A stretch of DNA of 64,000 nucleotides from Patagioenas fasciata (Eukaryota > Chordata > Aves > Columbiformes > Columbidae). Each line of letters starts with the position of its first letter. The first letter of the stretch is position 1. The notes beneath the pieces were generated by a model. It did no database searches, was not told where the DNA came from, and saw only the letters and a program-made list of their open reading frames with translations. The stretch covers positions 149,014,605 to 149,078,604 of the forward strand of contig NC_092521.1 in assembly GCF_037038585.1 (NCBI RefSeq). The letters run 5' to 3'. Position numbers and translations under genes: made by a program. Below, piece after piece: positions 48,301-63,300 of this stretch.

Positions 48301-51300
48301 ATATAAAACATTAAAAAAAAAAAAAAGAAAGAAAAAAAACTATTCTAAATTTTTCCTCCTTACTTTAATCATTTCTTAGTGAGGAAAAGAGGAAAGAGAG
48401 AAGTTTTCCAAATTCTCTCCTTTTTTCCTATTTTTCTCTTTCCTGAGTAAGAAAATGTAAACTGATGACAGAAAGACTGTTTTTTCTACTACTTGCAACT
48501 TATTGCTTTTCCCTCTCTTTTCCTTTCTTTCTGAGGAAGAAACCCGAGTATAAGACCAGAGTGTAAGAATTTTCATATTATTTTATAATAGAAGGGTTCT
48601 TGTGTAAAAGTCGCCTAAGAAAAGTGGTCTTGTGTACATTACATTTCAAAGTTTGCATTCTATATTTGCTCACTGTAAATACTGTGTCTCACTAAGGCTT
48701 ATCTGGATGAAAATCAGCAGCTTGAACAAAACCACTACTGTAAGCTAAAATTGGGGGCTCGGAGAGGGGAGCGCAGGGAAGGAAAAAAAAAAAAGGCAAA
48801 CCACAGATGAAAACAACAACTCCTAACCAGGTGAAATACTCTTGCGATAAACTTCTGCACATATTTATGGTATCATTTTTATCCTTCATCTAGAAAAGGA
48901 AACAAACGCAAGTTGAGGAAATGTAAAGGTTGAGACATAGTATTACCTATAAATATTAAGTATAAATACAATATATATTTCATATATGTAGTACAGCACA
49001 GAATTGTATAGGAAAAAAAACGCATGTAGCTTGGGAAGTGTGGCAGAAACTGGTTGTGGCAAAACAATAATACAGAACAGATCTGAAAATCATAGAAATA
49101 CATTAGCAAAATCCCACAAGTAGATACATTAAAACACATGCTTTTGTATGGTTGTTGAAAGGAATGTAATCTTATCCATGCAGTAGTCAATATAAGTGAG
49201 AAATGTGAGAAGTGTCAATGCTGTAACAGAAGTCTCAGGGACAGAGCATCAGTTGTAAGACATACAACAGGAGATATAACTACAGAAAACACTTGAGCAG
49301 TTTTTGAGTGCCTAAGTGAAGGCATCATATTGCAATACAATAGCAGAGATGCACAAGATTAGGCACAGGAGGAAATCTGTAGCTCATGTAGATCCTGATG
49401 GCTCCATTGGCTTGCTTGCTGCTGCTAGAACTGCAGGATGGGTGCTTGTCCTGTCACACTGCAGAACCCCAGGCACCTGGGGATGCTTCATCATGGCCAG
49501 GGCTCTGGAGAATCTTGGAGAGCAGAAACGGGAATGTTCAGGGCACAAAGGGACTGAATTATGGGGGAATTAAAAGAGCAGAGTCTATGTAGTTTGGCTG
49601 AGCATACTATTAAAGGGCAAGGGGAGGGGGGGCTTGCTAAAGGTTGTGAGGCATCCTTTAGTACCATTTAGGAAGTTACAGCCACCAGCAATGACAGGAA
49701 TTTAAGAAAGGAAAATTTATACTAAATGTCAGAGAAATATCTTTCCTGATATTAAGTTCTATGAGAATAAAATCATTTTTAAAAAAAGAAAAATCAGAGA
49801 ACCTTGGAGACTTTTCAAGTCAGGATGGACAAAATACTTAGAAAATGCAGAGAAAGAACCTGCTTTACCAGCAACACATTTTAAAAGATCTTTCATCACT
49901 TTTCAGTACGAAAATAAAATTGTAGTGTTGAGAATAACAGATATTAGTCTAAAAATATTGAACAGTTAAAAATAAATACTAGTGAACTAGATTAATCTAA
50001 ACAATGTGATGGAATTCTAAAAGAACTGGATATGAAAGTATATGTAGAATTTAGGTCATAAGTCAAAACCAGTTGTGAGTGGAAAAAGTGCAGTCTGGCT
50101 GCAGTCTTCCTTCAATGCAATCTATCATTCTGGTCAACACAACTTCATGGGCTTGCCTAATGTTTGTAATGTTTGTTAGGTTCAGAAGAAGGGCAGTATT
50201 ATTGATCCAAGGACAAAAGAAGTATGAGAAGAGACCATAAAATCTGAATTTATAGGTTATAAAAACACAGTCTGGGGAGATTTGATTTTGGTATATAAAA
50301 TCTTAAACATTATAGTTAATGCCAAATGCACTTTTTTTTTCTTTTTTTTTTCTTTGGTGAGAGACAGATAAGAGGACAAGGGGCATAACTGCAAAGTAAA
50401 GAAAACTAAATTTGAAACAGATGTCATGTGCCCCATTTTTCTTTGCACAGAGCTGCCAAGTGTATGCAGAATAGCTTATGAGTGGGAGGCTAACGCTTAA
50501 ACACTGGAGGAACATTCAAGAAACAATTACAGCAAATGGCATCCCAAAGGGATTAGATATTAAAAGAAAATGAACCTTAATAGACTGAATAGACTCCATT
50601 TAGTCTCTGAAATTTATTAGGTTCATAAACCCCAAAATAAATACAGTAGCAGAAAGATAGAAACTAAAGGTAGCCCACTTAATAATATTTTATTCTTTCT
50701 CTGTATTTGAGTTTAATTTTTGTCTTCACTTTTGCTGTTGAATGGTAACACAAATATCAAATGCACATAAATACATTAGAGACATTTCAAGCCATTCAGA
50801 ATCTGCTCCAGGCAAAACTAATGAGAGCATTGCATCTAAAATTTGGTGCAGCTGTTACTAATAAAAAAAGCTAGTACTGCAGGCTGAAACAGCTGGGGAT
50901 GATAAGTGAAAATAGAATTAAGGCTCAGCAATGCAGGTTTGCACTCTGGAGGGAATTCTGGACAAAACCTGTGTGTGGCCTCAGATCTGATTGGCTTGTC
51001 CTGTACAGAACCCTGGTGACATGGCACAAAGTGCCCCAGCCCTGGCCTCTCTGAAGACGGCCACACAAATTCTGGCAGATGGGAAACCAATGTATTCAGC
51101 TAGAAGCCCATGCACATGTGAAGGTGAAAGCCTGCAAGTCGAACTTTTTGCAGAAGTGCAGTCCCTTCCTTGCTGCTGCTCACCCTTCCCACCTGGGAGA
51201 CCCCTGTGCCCTTCGTCTTCCATTAAAATAGTTTCCTCCCTTCCCCAAATGTTCTGTGTCTCAACCACTTTCATGTATGTGGCTGCTTCTTCCTGCATGG

Positions 51301-54300
51301 TGCAGTGCACGAGCACAGAGAGTAGTGTCAGACAGCTCTAAAGTCTCCCTATTTAGGTGGTCACCTTGCACTACAACATCTCACAATGCTTTTCACTGAA
51401 TAATTCAAGACTGGTGTGCAATAGAAACAAGGAACCCTGCTACAGTGAAAAGTGATATTCTACATGCTACAGATCTTTCCTGGACCCTAGGATAGAATGG
51501 AAAAGATAAACTCCACCTCCAGCTGCCTCAGCAGCAGAAAGAAGTGGAACAAAGGAGCATGGTTGCCCTGGGGCTGTCAAACTGATATCCTGCTCTAACA
51601 ATGGCAGCACCACCTGCTTCAGCAGAAAATGCAACATGAACATATAATGGCATACCCCTTAGAGGAAGTTTCTTTCTGGCCCTAGGCTGGTAGTGAGTCC
51701 TTGTTCCTTGCTCTTCTCAGAGAATTTTGCAACACTCTGCTGTGCAAAAGTAGCTTGTGACTAATGGGTATGCCTTGTCCCGTAACTCAATTTAGAGCTT
51801 TTCTATTTTTCCTCAGGAGCACCTGTACCAGCAAACATGGCACAGAGGTCTCCGAACCTACACCAAAAAAAGGCTTTGGGAAGTTGTGTAACAGAGCATC
51901 AGGCTGTTTAAATGTGTCAACCTGGATCTGAAAACCACAGTCGTGGTCTCCAGGCCCCATTAGTGCTGCAGTAGCACAGATCCAGCCAGGCTGTACACTG
52001 AAGTGGCTGCGACAGTACCAAGAACTGAAGACCTAAACCACAGGAAATAAAACGTAAATGTAAATATGGATCAATTCCTTTTATAGCTAGCCCAAGGCTG
52101 ACTTGCAGCCTACCAGGAATAGCTGGCCTGCTATCTACTTGGGGCAGCTGCAGTCTGATCCCGAATATTTTCTTTCCCAAGGACAACTGAGGGACAAATA
52201 AGACTGATTATGTCATGCAATAGGTTGACTGCATTATATAAGTTCCCAGGGCTTGGCCCTGTGACAGACGAGAAGACAAGGGAAAAAAAAAATAAAGTAT
52301 GGCTTCTTTTGGAACTTCAGTGAACTTCATAAGACTGCATCAGCAAACCAAATGAAGTGTTATGTGGTATTCCTTTGGATGAGTGCTGGACTTCAGAGGG
52401 GCTCTAAAATTTCTCTTTCCTGACAAATGCAATTAAAAATAAGCAAGCCAAGTATGTTAACAGATTTACACTCTGAACAATTTGGTAACAGGACTGATTC
52501 ACTCCAGCAAGCCTAGCTGCTACCAGTGAGAGATCAGAAGTGTCTAAGAAGGTGGTCCCTCATCAGTTACTTTCCCACTCTCACCCTTCTCTCTACAACA
52601 GCTGTTTTGCTCTGGGGCTTCAACATGCTTTGCCAAGTCCTGGGGACATCACAGCTGTATCTGAGATTACCATATGTCTATCTTCCCTAGCTATATCCCC
52701 AGGGTCTTCTTTATATGGAATTTTTTTTTAATTACTGGCTGCTTCTGGGTTGGAGGGAGAGGGTGATTTTAAGACCCTTCTTCTTCATTTTTCCACAAAA
52801 AAACCACAAAATCTGCTACAAGCAAGGCAGAAGGAAGTGCTAGCCACCAAAATGGTACTGTTAACAGAGTGATGGAGTGCCTGAGGTGAGAAGCCTGTGA
52901 CTGGGGACCAAGGAAAGAAGTACAAAAGAGCTTCTGTAGGAGGATGTTTTGGGGGAATGGGAGCAGTGTGGAGAACTGGGAAGGATCATGAGGAGGCAAG
53001 GTGCTGTGAAATTGATTATTGAGAAAAAGAGTGTAGTTCTGGGGTGAAAAGAGTTAGCAAGACTTTGAGAGGAGCTTGTGTAAGGGTTGTGGTGGTGAGA
53101 GTAGAAGTTAGTCTTTGAGACAGCAAGGATGACAACTTGGGAATCTGTCTACATTAAGAAGTGTTGAAGGTTCTGTAATCAAAGAGTGTAAAACAGCATA
53201 GAGCATTTTCCTCCTTAGGTGTTTTTTCGCAGGAAACTGTTCTGTAGTAGGGAGATACACTTTTATAGCCCCTCTGGTATTACACAGGACTTCTCCTCCC
53301 CAGGAGCCCTAACCAGGACTCCCTTTGTCCCCATCTCAGTCTCTTCCTGCTTTTGCTACTTAAAATATATCATTACTCACAAGTAGTTCTGGTGTTAGTA
53401 ATACAGCTGAGCATTTTAATATCTTCATTTCATTAATATAAGCATCATGTCTCTACACAGAGCATGGCAGGTTTTAGACAAGTATTACATATCTGTTGCG
53501 AGAGGGCCATTTATTGCAAATAAGTTTAATTCAATCCATGAAGAAGTCAACTGGCATGAGACACTCAAGCAAAAAAGAGCAAGGCTTCCTTCTATAGCAA
53601 CCATAGAGGGTGGCAAGAGTAAAACATCTAAAATTAAACTATTCTGTGCCAGGTTCCCACTGAGAAGTACCTGGTTCTGTGCAGCCAACAGGCTGGACTC
53701 AGCCTGCAACTCTGCAGCCAGGTCTGCTTTTCCTCAAGTCTAGCAGTGCGTGCCTCTGTCGGGCAGGGGGACAGAGGGGTTTTCAGCATCTTATCTGCTT
53801 ATGTTTCACTCTGTCCCTTCTTTCCACACCCATGGCCACAACCGCAGCACATGCAGCATCTTCCTGGCCCCATGATTCTGGGTGCATACTGAGCAACCAG
53901 GCACCTTTCTCTCTAAATTTGTTCCTTTAGTACTTATTCATTGATTCACAAAGGGTTGTGTTGACTTACACCACTAACGATCTGGTTTCGCCTCCTTTTT
54001 CACACTGCAGTTAATTTGCAGCTTTCCTCCTTGAGTCCATGAATACTAGAGTCCTGATGTTTTTAATTTCTACATTTAACTATCTTTCTTCCTGGGATAC
54101 CACTTCTAAACATTTTCTATATCAGCACAAAGGATCTGAGGGAGAGACAAAGTCATGACCACCTCCTCCCTGCCTTTCTTATACCTTTTCTTTATCCTCA
54201 GACATGCACACAATTTCCAGTGCCCTACTCCCAAGTTTGATGAAAGCATCTTTCTTCAAGTATGCATTTTTTTGCATTACAGCCATCACCTCAAAATGAC

Positions 54301-57300
54301 TGAACAGAGCCTAAGACTTAGTGCCTGCTGAAGCACAGCAATTCCACATTTCCAGGCTGACAGCACTGTTTTCTGCTTAGAGGAAAGCATTTGTCAACAC
54401 TTGATCTCATAACCACACACAGAGGTCACATGGCTTATAAAAAACCTATTGCATAGCTTTTCTACATGCAACGGAATTCTGTTGAGAATCAAGATGTCAG
54501 GAATAATTTATACTCTTCAGTTTTTCTACCCCTGAGTAGATGTAAATAAATATCAGACATTCTGCACAGCCTTCTTCCTATTAAACACTATTTATTAACA
54601 TCTGTTAAAATTAATATTTTTTGTATCCTGTCACCATTTATCATTTTAGAATGTGCTGTAGTTGTTGTTAGTGCAGTATGACAGGCAGTAGAGACCCTTC
54701 CCCTCTTGCTTTAATCTCTAGCAAATTACATTACAGTGGCATCCTTTGGGACTGCAGAGTTTTGGATACATCAGCATTTCCTTTTACCAATACCCATTTT
54801 CATTTCTAAAATTACTTGCTGCAATGGCTTGACACTCTGCACGTGACATCTTAGATCATGCATTTGATTCACAAATATGTTAAGTGTGCTTGTTCTTAAC
54901 TTACAGAGCAGACGGAAAAACAAACAAACAAAAAACCTGTGGCCTATTGCAGTGTAAGATTTAAGTCCTGCAGAATTCTGCACAAACTTCAATCATTAGG
55001 AATTCCAGAAGGAGTTAACCTTAAGCTAAAACCTGCCGTTTCTCAACATAAATCCACAATGAGGCACATGTTCATCAAGACTGAAAAATGCAGTCATATT
55101 CACTACTGCTTCCCAGAACTCTTCTCAGGTTATGCAGTACCTGCTCCAGTTCCTGAGAGCCCAGTGAGGATCTGTCTTCTAAGACCAACACCAAACCTGT
55201 ACTGAGTTTGTGGCTAGAAACATACACTGCAAACAGCAGCAAGCCCTTTTTTTTTTAGCTGAAAATTAACATGGTCTACAGACAGCGTTCAAATATATGC
55301 AAATATTTTATTAGTTATTACTATGTAATTCTACACCCTCTCACAAGAGGCTCCAGGACTGTGGCACATGCAGAGCAACAGTGATCTGAAGTTGCAGAGC
55401 AATATGGATACAATTCCATATTACTTGAGGAACAGTTTATGACTGAATAATTACAGGCCATATTGTGATGCATATGCTCCCCTGAGTGAATCAAGCACTG
55501 TTGACAGTGTTCACGTCTCCAAACAGAAGGAGACTGAAGAGATGCAGAAGGGTTTGTTTTTCAGTCCTGGAACACACCCAGAAACTATCATGTTTACTCT
55601 TGTGCTTTCAAAAGCTTCTAGAGACATTGTGTTGCCTGCAACACTGAACCTGCAGCCAATTCAGATGGTTTCTTCACTGCTGTTGGGAAAGGAAAACCGG
55701 AAATATAGGATATAAATCCATGATATAGTTGCTGGCTTAAAGAGACCTTCAGTTCCCATCAAGCTCTATAGAAATTTAGGATACTCTATACATCACAGAA
55801 TCAGGAGTTCTGGGGAAAAATGGAATTCTTGGGCATAGAATAGGGCCCAATAAAGTTGACGAATACAAAAGGGGAAAAAGCCCACAAAACTCTGAACAAA
55901 CATATTCTCTTTATAATCTCAAACATCTGCTTTCTGCAAGCTACCGAATTCAACTACCAGGAGCTAGGGCATCACAGCCACTTACAGAGATACTTTGTCA
56001 AATACAGTAACAAAGCTTCTGCTAGTGACTCCAGTGTCACTTACAGTATTTTTTTTTCCTGATTGCTATATTTTTTTTTAGATCTCATTCTCACATTTTG
56101 TTGAAAACACTCTATTTGAATAGAAAAATCGTAGGAAAACCACCTAACACAAGCAGGGCCAGAGACAGAATGCATGCCCTGTGGACCAGCGACTAAGTTT
56201 CAAGATCATCCCCCATCAGAATATAAACAGTGAAACCTGAGAAACAAAAGGCAATTTTATTTTCTATACCAGTGTATAAATCTATAGTAACCCAATTAAC
56301 TTTAATTATTTTTTCATGGAGGCTTAGCAGATACTCCAGAGAAGCAACAGCATGAAAATTCATCTGAGAGAGGTTTGAGAAGACTTTTGCTGAGAAGCCA
56401 AGAGTTTATTAGCCAAGAAACAGAGACAGGCAGGAAATGGACATGAATAAAAGGGACATTCACAGTGCCAGTAATTAATTTTAATGAAAACTGCAGGGAA
56501 ACAGAAATTTTTGTGTCAGAACTTTTTAGATGTCCCTGTGAAGTTTTGCATTTAATATGTGCCTTCTCTTGGGGCCCAAAGCACCTCGCGCTGGCCACTG
56601 CCAGAGGCAGGAGGTACCTCGGGTCTGAGCCAGGACCACGGTTCAGTGTCTGACATCAAGCCCACAACGAAGGAAGCATTATTCCTCTTGAAGACTTTTG
56701 AACATTGTGTATAGTCCCTCTACCTTCCTGCACACTAACTGCACCAAGTGGCTCCTCCTCATGCCTGATTGGCGGGAGAAAGCACTCATTATCCTGCTTT
56801 CAGGTGAAAAAGCAGCACAAGGGCTGTGTGTGGATGCCTGTCAATCACTCTGCTCACCTGTCAGACTCCATCCTCCTCATCCTGCTCCCACATGTTTTGA
56901 AATGGTGGGCAATTCCAGCTGCATTTGACAGAAGATAGTAAATCCCAGTCATTTGAGTAAGAGGATTACATCTCCCATGTAATTTGACATCTGCTTCCTG
57001 AGACAGAACAGGGGTGGCTTCAAACACCAGCATCTCTCAGTGTCTCTGATCTCCTCCAGCTGATACGAGAGGTACCAACAGAGCACTACCAGGTCCAGTA
57101 ACTCTGAGGACATGTATGTCTTCCCACCAACATGTCCTCTGGACTTCTGGTTAGTAAGGAACTAAGACAGATGTTCCTGTTCCTTCCTAATGGCAAAAAA
57201 TCCAGCAACAATCACAACAAAAGGGCACACGTTCTGGTAATTATAACAGGAAAATGAAGATCCTTCATGCCTTTCTAAAGGGATGCATAATTCACAGCCA

Positions 57301-60300
57301 TAACACCTGTCACCAAAGTTCTTTCTAATTTAAGACTATGTTTTCATTTCCATTATCACAGCACATATAGAGAGGTTTATAACTTAACTAAACTGAATTC
57401 AGGTTAAAAAAAAAAGGCCCAGATAGAGTAGTTTTCTGCAATATGATATTATCTGGATAATTTGGTTTTGAGAGCAGAATACATAAATTAAGGGTGCAGG
57501 CACAGAACATTACTGTCCATGTCCAGAAATGTCTATCATTTGGCAGGCAATGAAGTAAATAATTAGAAAAGCAATTAAAAAAATAACAAAAAGCCATATG
57601 CACTGCTGCAAATAAGATTTGCAGGATACATTTCCAGTCTCATAGAATCAGGCCATTAGAGCATTCCTACTTAGGGAAATTGATTGGCATAATGACACTG
57701 TAATTTAACAGAATAATGTATTCTTCTTCTTTCCCTTATCTATCCCAGTTTACCTCCCCCATGTGGATATGATTCCAGATTAAACTGATTTTATTAAACA
57801 ATAGCTTTATTAAAAATAAAAGACTATTAATCTATCAATCAGCTTTCTCAAGTGGAAAGACTTTAAAGAACCATTATGAGATCAACAGCTTAAATAAAAT
57901 GAAACAAATGGCTTTCTCAGCTCTAAGTACCAAGGGTTTGTTCCACATTTCTAAGTGCTGGGTGTGCTAACAGCTGAGATGGGCAGAGCTGGCTTTGAGT
58001 TCCACAACATATAACCACTAGGGACATAGCAAATGTATAACATCTAGGTTTCCTTTTAATACACATCAGTTTCTAAAAATTCACCTTTTGTAGTAATCCT
58101 TTAAAGTCTAACATAACAGAAAATAATCACTGAGGATACAAGCAACTGGTAGCTGGTATTAGTTGTAGTTTTGCATACAATGAAGAGACTCTGCGTCATT
58201 TACCTTCTGTGGCAAATATCTATATGATATCTCTGTCTTTCTCTAGTCTGGTAGGCTGGTCTGTGATAAGCAGGAGCTGGTTACAGAGGAATGGTAACCA
58301 AAAAGTTAGCTAACCTGCACAGAAATGCTAGGGCTGGACCTTGTTTTGAAGAAGGTCTGGATGTAATTCATTTTGGCTTAGGCATTTAGCTGTAGTGCCT
58401 CTGTCAGACATCCGGACATCACATGGACTAACAGGATGATGCAGCTAATCTAAGAGCTAAATTACCCTTTGAAAATAAGGTGTCAGAGTTCAATGTTTTG
58501 AGGGTGATTGCAACTGTTCAATGGATGAAAGTAGGTCCTCGCACCTACATGAAAACTTTGTTCTCCTTTACCTCTACTGTCATAATTACATCAGCAACCC
58601 CAACACCTCCCACCCAGGAATGCAGTTATGCTCATTTGGAAGTGGTCACACTGATACCCTCCCAATGATGACAGCATCTCCCTAGAGGACTTTAGCTGCT
58701 TAATGATGTAAATTAAAATTCCTACACCTCTGCATGTAACTTTTATTTCCTTAGTATAAACAGTATCTGAGTCACTTCTGGAAATAGGTCACAGACTCAC
58801 ATCTTATTTCATGCATTAAAAACATTTATGACTTGATTTTATGTGCATTTTCCCAAATTTGCTTATATAGTACATTGTTTTAGCACGCCTCTTCACAGTA
58901 TTCTGAAAAATTAAGGCTATCTGCTGCTCTATTACTTTTTCCCTCTCAAGTGCAGCAGTTCCCTGCCATGTACTTTTCTGTACCAAACCTGATCATTAGA
59001 TTGGACAGGAATTTAATAATAACTAATTGCTCCTGTTATACTTAATATTTCTATGAAGCAGAGGTCCAGGTTACCCTGTATGCGTTACACCCTTCATCTG
59101 TTTTGCTGCTTTCTAAAGCCCATTGTGACAGCAAATTTGAATAGCTATCCTTTTACAAAGACATCCTCTGTAGTTTTGGAGGGAAGTATTATCACCCTGA
59201 ATATCTGCATGATATGATTATATGTGCCTACATGCATGCATCTTTGTAATTCATGCATTTCTATACAACTTTCTGTACTTATATATTAAAAAATCAGGTA
59301 ATTAGTGGAGTACAATGGTCAGAAGGCCCCACCAAGAACCTGTAGCACAGGTCTAAGCCCTGCTCTGAACTTCTGCTGAGGACTGCCTCCAAGCAAGCAA
59401 GCAAGCTGTAAGTGTTGCTGAGCTAAGAAATCAAAGATGGCCAGACATCATGTTATTATATATTCTTATTTTGCATATGATTCAGAAATAAGCGTACCTT
59501 ACCCACATTAACTTGACAGGTCTTGGCCTGATGTTGCTGCTAAGAAATGTTATGAAAGGCTTGAAAGACTGTAGAAAAAATAATTCAGTGAAGTATTTTG
59601 TGTAATTCTTTAGGGTCTCTATTAGGTTTCTGGAAAATACTATTGGCTCATTCATCTTAAGTGCTATACAAATTTGCCACAGGACATGTCTCTGGATAAT
59701 TATTTTCTTCTCTTTTAATACACAGGCTAACCCAGATTTTCTGTGTTTTCCCTTCTTACTCTAGTGTGCTCTTCTGAGTTCTTTTGTCCGTAGAAACCTA
59801 CCATACAAAAGCTCCTGCTTCGGTGCAAGGAATGTCTGATTTGGACCCAGGATGAGAGATCTGGCATTTGATGCCAGGTATAAACCCCTCCCTCTGCACT
59901 CAGCTGGAAATCTTCACCTCTTCCTTCATCATGCAGTCACAGGATCTAAAACTGGAAAACCAACAGACGTGCAGGAAGTAATCAGATTTGTTAGTCTACT
60001 CCATAAAACAACATTCTTATTTGCTCATGTGTATTTTATCAGAGGCAACCTCAAAGTTTGTAGAACCACCCAATTTATGTCTCTCTCATGGCAAGAATAA
60101 GGAATTCAGCAGTATTATCCTTCACTTCAGTGTGTGCCCCTGTCTAATATGCCTCTTACTCACTTCCTAATACTTTTTTGGCCATCAGATTATCTGAAGT
60201 AGCAAATATAATGTTTTATCTGCATGGAGGACATCCACTGTGCTCATTAAGTCTATGGCAGAGTCACTCAACAAATTGCTCCACCAGTTCCCACTGCAGG

Positions 60301-63300
60301 TTGAGTCTACGTATACCTTATTATGTAGCCTTGAGATTTGTTTTAAAGGCAAGTGGCTTAATTTGAGTGAATATACATTTACTTCCCAACCCAAGAGACA
60401 TATTGGTATTGGTTTCTGTTTGTTTGTAAAGCAATATTGCGCTAGCTGCCAAGTCATTAAAAGGTTACGGCCTTCAATCGTAATTTTTAAGAGCATTTCT
60501 TCGTTTACGTTTTGTTGTCTCGAAGGTGATTAGCTCTTTTGCTAGAAGGTTACTTTGTTATTCTGTTACAAGGTTCTGGAATTAACTTCAGATGGGATCA
60601 GAAATTCCTCTGTAGTCAACAGTAGCACTTGCAAGCGTTGCTTTTATGCAAGCATATGACAGCATTCAAGCTCTGGCACTGGGGCTGATAGCTCCTCTGC
60701 ACCCTCTTGTCCTGTACTCCTCTTTGCAAAGTTTCATCAGCCTTTGTTTGTTCACTGAGCCATTCACTGCCACCTCAACTTGAAGATTTCTGGGGAGTAA
60801 ACCCGAAAGGTGTGCAGCTTTGCGTAGTGTTTTTAAACCACGGTTAACCTACAGAAAATGACAACATAGCGTAAAGAAAAATTAAGAAAATTAATACATA
60901 ACTGTTTCTTTGTGTTTCAATTTTAAATCAGAGCTGAGATTAAAAAGCTAGTTTAAATTCACTGGTATGTCTAGAAGCACTGTCTCCTGAGGCTTTTGTA
61001 CAATCACCACTATATATTCTGTCCATACTCCATACAAATAAATGTGTTTAGAGCCCTAGACTAAGCTGAAATTTGGTTTGTATAGGCACACAAAAATATG
61101 TTTGCTCATCTAAACTATTATTCACCCTAAAAATGAAGTCAGAGCTCTGTTAGACTCTTGAAGTGAGTAAATCTGGGCTGGAAATCTCAAGAGAGAAGTT
61201 ATTATTGTATTTTATGCTTCCAGTTTTTTGGAAATAGCCCAAGAGCAGATATATAGAAAGGCAAATATAATGAGGATAAATCAGCCAAGCTCTTTCAAAG
61301 GCTTGAAAAGCATTGAACTTGCTTTCTAGATGAAGGTTTTTATTTCATCTTCAGTATTGGTATGTTTTGAGATATTTGTCCTGAAGCTCAGTATGCATAC
61401 GTGCTTCATCAACACACACTTAAAGCACTATCACATGGATATATTTATGATCCTTCAAACTAATACTCTTTTGGCTTTTTCTCCTCAAATCTGTATAGAG
61501 CTGATGAAAAATCTGAATGTATTTCAGATGCCATGTTACATGTCAAAGTGAATAGGAATACTGTACTGAAAGTTACCTCTTTGATACACCTAAAACATGA
61601 ATTAGAAGTTGAACAAGCAAGAATCCAAAATAATTCTTCAGCTATAGCATTCTAAATAACTTTTAGTATCCTATATCATCTCACCATAGATACAGAAATG
61701 CTTAATACATACATATCTCTAACTGATCTTACATATTGCAGATTCCTAGCATGAACCACATTTGCAAATTCAGAGCATTTTTATAGCCAAGTTCCTGAAA
61801 AACAGGTTGATTCAACCTGAAAATAATGATTATGAAAGTAGTAAAAAGTAGTATAAATAGAAGTAAACGAATAATGACATATTTGAGGTAAAATTTTGTG
61901 ATTAATATTGCACCAAAGCACATTACAACATTATTGTAAAAATAATCCACAAACCTTCTATTTTCCAATTTAAGAAGACCACTTATGCTCTGTAGTCATA
62001 TATTCTCAACAGAACCGGAATTCTACTATTCTGCAGCAAAAAATTTCACCTGAAGTGCTTCCCAGTACCTCTCAGTTCTCTCATAACTTATGACTACATG
62101 TTTGGAAGTTTTCCTGTAGTGCGTATTCCCCTGGCTCCTCACTGAAGTGCACTAGGTTAGCATGGGGATGCTCTCTTTTACAGACAATGACACTGTATTT
62201 ACATTAAGCCTCCCAGGCAGAAAAATATCATACCTTACAAAGGGTGTAGGAATCACCTCAATTATTATTACACTGTAGTCATATCAGTAGAAAATAATCT
62301 TTTCATCTTTTCCTTTGAGAAGTGTTTTATTTTGAAGGGGATAAACAAAATCTTTGCTCTGAAGGAAATATATCCAATATTTTAGATTGAGACACTTAAT
62401 TAAATTATACTGAAGAGCAGAAAGGAATCATATCTGGAAGCAATTTCATCTAAAAGGACTTATATTAAATTAGCAAAAGCCTGAATCTTGAGGTCCTTCT
62501 TTAGTTTTCAGTGAAAAAAATATTTAAAATTGCAGTGGAGATGAGCCATTTTAAACACAGGTAAACAAATCACAGTCTGAATGGTTCGAGCCAAAAATGA
62601 AATAAAACAGGTGAGATCTTCAGCTGGTGGATAACTGCACTGCTTTTAGCTAATGTTTTTTGATTTATACTAAGCAATTTCCTCTCTCTTTTTTTTTTTC
62701 TTTGAGGGTTTTTTTGTCCTCTTTCTACTAATCCCCTGCAGATCCAGGAAAAAACATTAATACATGAATTTAATTTTAGTCTACATGAATTTTGCCTCAA
62801 AGAAAAGCAAGGATGATTTTGATGTCCACCCCACAGAGAAGGTAGGCACAGTCTGGGATGGAGTTAGAGATTGCAGTGATCAGCAACACATTACCTAACA
62901 TTGATTTACATGATAGGATTCACAATCCTATACACAATCAATGAGCAGAGAGAAAAAAGCACCTCAGAATTAAATCCTATTCAAAAAAAAAAAATAAATA
63001 AGTAATCCAACTTAGCTAACAGGAAAACACTGAACTAAGGCACAGGTCCTCAATCCCAACCATCTCTGAGGCATCATTTCGATAAGGTGAGCTTTAGTGA
63101 GACAGCTGAGCCACTTCAGATTTAATTGCCCATGCTCCCATGAATGAGGTCCTACCTCTCCTCCCCTTCCTCTTCTCCTGTCCTTTCTTCCAGCAGTGAA
63201 AATTACACGGTCCCCCAGTGATCAGCTGAGCTGAGTAAAGTACTTGTTTTATTGGTCAGTTAGGTTTCTGTCGAATTCAGTGAAACAAATCAACGTTTTG